Source: an uncultured Clostridia bacterium
GTDB taxonomy: Bacteria > Bacillota > Clostridia > Monoglobales > Monoglobaceae
Reading direction: 5' to 3'
NCBI GenBank assembly: GCA_945878965.1
Contig: CAMCUJ010000101.1
Span: 1 to 5,844, forward strand
Length of the DNA stretch: 5,844 nt
The notes beneath the pieces were generated by a model. The model did not search any database. It was not told the DNA's origin and was given only the letters and a program-made list of their open reading frames with translations. A program made the position numbers and the translations under genes. Numbering within the stretch: the first letter of the stretch is position 1; every line of letters begins with the position of its first letter. Shown piece by piece: positions 4,851 through 5,844 of this stretch.

Positions 4851-5780
4851 ATGAGATTTTCAGAGCTTAAAAAATATATGATTTCCGAGCTTTTTAGTGA
4901 GCTTGAACACCTTAAAGAAAACGGTACAATCAAAGACGAAGAAAACTTTTCTCCGTCTTTTGATATTTCCATAGTTTTAAGAGATATATTTAAGCTCAGC
5001 AAAACCGATTACTTAATCGGAAAAGATTTCACTGTATCAGAAAACGATTATTCAAAAGCTTTGCAGGCACTTAATGACCTTAAAGCATTAAAGCCTGTAC
5101 AATACATAACCGGCAAATGTGAATTTATGTCACTTGAATTCATTGTTAATGAAAACACACTGATTCCAAGACCGGATACGGAGATTCTTGTTGAGTATAT
5201 CTTAAATCACTTTAAGCAAAATTCAAACAGAGAACTACGAATTTTAGACATAGGAACAGGCTCAGGCTGTATTGCAGTCAGTCTTGTTCACTATCTGAAA
5301 AACGCAAGAGCCGTTTGCATTGATATTTCAGAAGAAGCGTTAAGCGTTGCAGAGGAAAATGCCAAAGCACATAAGCTCAGCGACAAAATCACCTTTTTAA
5401 GGCATAATATTTTAAGCGGATTTCCCGAATCAGACTTTGAATTTGACTGCATTGTTTCAAATCCGCCGTATATAGAAACGTCCGTAGTTTCAACTCTTGA
5501 GGAAAATGTAAAAGGCTATGAGCCGATTTCGGCGCTTGACGGAGGAAAGGACGGACTTATATTCTACAGAGAAATTATAAACTCGTGCAAGCTTAAAAAA
5601 GGCGGACTTTTAGCTTTTGAAATAGGTTATAACCAAGGCGGTACAGTTTCTGAATTATTTAATAAATCGGGCAGATTTAAAGATATTGAAATTACAAAAG
5701 ATTTAAGCGGAAACGACAGGGTGGTATCCGCCGTATTTACAGGCGGCATTACGAATAATAACCTGCGTAATACCGAATAA
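4851..5780 (+). CDS. prmC: Peptide chain release factor N5-glutamine methyltransferase
   Basis: PrmC (HemK) uses S-adenosylmethionine to methylate the glutamine of the GGQ motif in release factors 1 and 2, improving translation termination. The 309-residue protein has the two-part layout: an N-terminal helical substrate domain (about 1-100, ending in PVQYITG 82-88), then a Rossmann methyltransferase domain. Visible motifs are the linker IPRPDTE (105-111), the SAM-binding DIGTGSGC (133-140), the acidic CIDIS (156-160) and the catalytic NPPY (204-207) that holds the target glutamine, followed by YEPISALDGGKDGL (223-236). It is somewhat longer than the E. coli protein (277), mostly from an extra stretch near residues 22-38 and a short tail after 297. 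The ATG at 4851 is preferred over the GTG at 4842, which lies within the ribosome binding site. It should be co-transcribed with the upstream DUF1385 gene. Confidence 0.95.
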   Translation: MRFSELKKYMISELFSELEHLKENGTIKDEENFSPSFDISIVLRDIFKLSKTDYLIGKDFTVSENDYSKALQALNDLKALKPVQYITGKCEFMSLEFIVNENTLIPRPDTEILVEYILNHFKQNSNRELRILDIGTGSGCIAVSLVHYLKNARAVCIDISEEALSVAEENAKAHKLSDKITFLRHNILSGFPESDFEFDCIVSNPPYIETSVVSTLEENVKGYEPISALDGGKDGLIFYREIINSCKLKKGGLLAFEIGYNQGGTVSELFNKSGRFKDIEITKDLSGNDRVVSAVFTGGITNNNLRNTE

Positions 5781-5827
5781 TAAACATTAAAACAATGAAA
5801 TGAATTTACCAAAGAAAAGGAGAAAAA

Positions 5828-5844
5828 ATGAGTTATATTTTACC
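5828..5844 (+). CDS. Start of an unidentified third gene in the prmC operon (partial)
   Basis: An ATG at 5828 follows a good ribosome binding site, AAAGGAG (5816-5822), with a five-base spacer. Only MSYIL and the first two bases of a proline codon are visible before the window ends. It starts 47 bases after the prmC stop with no terminator between, so it is probably in the same operon. In many Firmicutes prfA follows prmC, but five residues neither support nor exclude that. Confidence 0.6.

Noticed and set aside
4724..5002. Antisense open frame over the DUF1385/prmC junction
   Set aside because: Both sense genes are clearly real; the antisense product is Ser-rich, has no motif and no ribosome binding site.

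Overview
The window looks like chromosomal DNA of a strictly anaerobic, low-GC Gram-positive bacterium (Clostridia, possibly Oscillospiraceae/Ruminococcus-like). The reasons are AT-rich coding sequence, strong AGGAGG-type ribosome binding sites, near-consensus housekeeping promoters, a ferredoxin-linked pyruvate enzyme, and a DUF1385-prmC gene pair of the kind seen in Firmicutes. The lineage below class is an inference from style, not a database result. All genes lie on the + strand.

Left part (1-3380): a complete four-gene operon, porG-porD-porA-porB (gamma, delta, alpha, beta), for the four-subunit pyruvate:ferredoxin oxidoreductase. It starts with a textbook TTGACA-17 bp-TATAAT promoter at 8-36, with a possible second promoter at 102-130, then a leader with a hairpin directly before the porG ribosome binding site. 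It ends in a strong Rho-independent terminator at 3342-3380. Together the subunits oxidise pyruvate with CoA to acetyl-CoA and CO2: alpha and beta form the TPP/pyruvate active site, beta carries one [4Fe-4S] cluster, delta carries two more that wire electrons outward to ferredoxin, and gamma completes the complex. The best porA start is the ATG at 1148, not the upstream in-frame TTG at 1118.

Middle (3381-3770): a non-coding stretch of roughly 390 bases, densely packed with hairpin-forming inverted repeats, several GC-rich against the AT-rich surroundings. It has no convincing ORF. It looks like a mosaic of short intergenic palindromic repeats, and it is the least explained part of the window.

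Right part (3774-5844): a second operon with its own extended -10 promoter. A TTG-initiated, four-helix DUF1385 membrane protein (YqhQ family, function unknown) is followed by prmC, the release-factor glutamine methyltransferase. A 16-bp perfect palindrome covers the stop codon of the first gene just ahead of the prmC ribosome binding site. A third gene begins at 5828 and runs off the end; too little is visible to identify it.

Most of the window is ordinary core metabolism and translation. No clearly new system is visible. The points most worth a second look are the intergenic hairpin array, the palindrome at the DUF1385/prmC junction, and the uncharacterised DUF1385 protein with its conserved-looking His/Cys loop.
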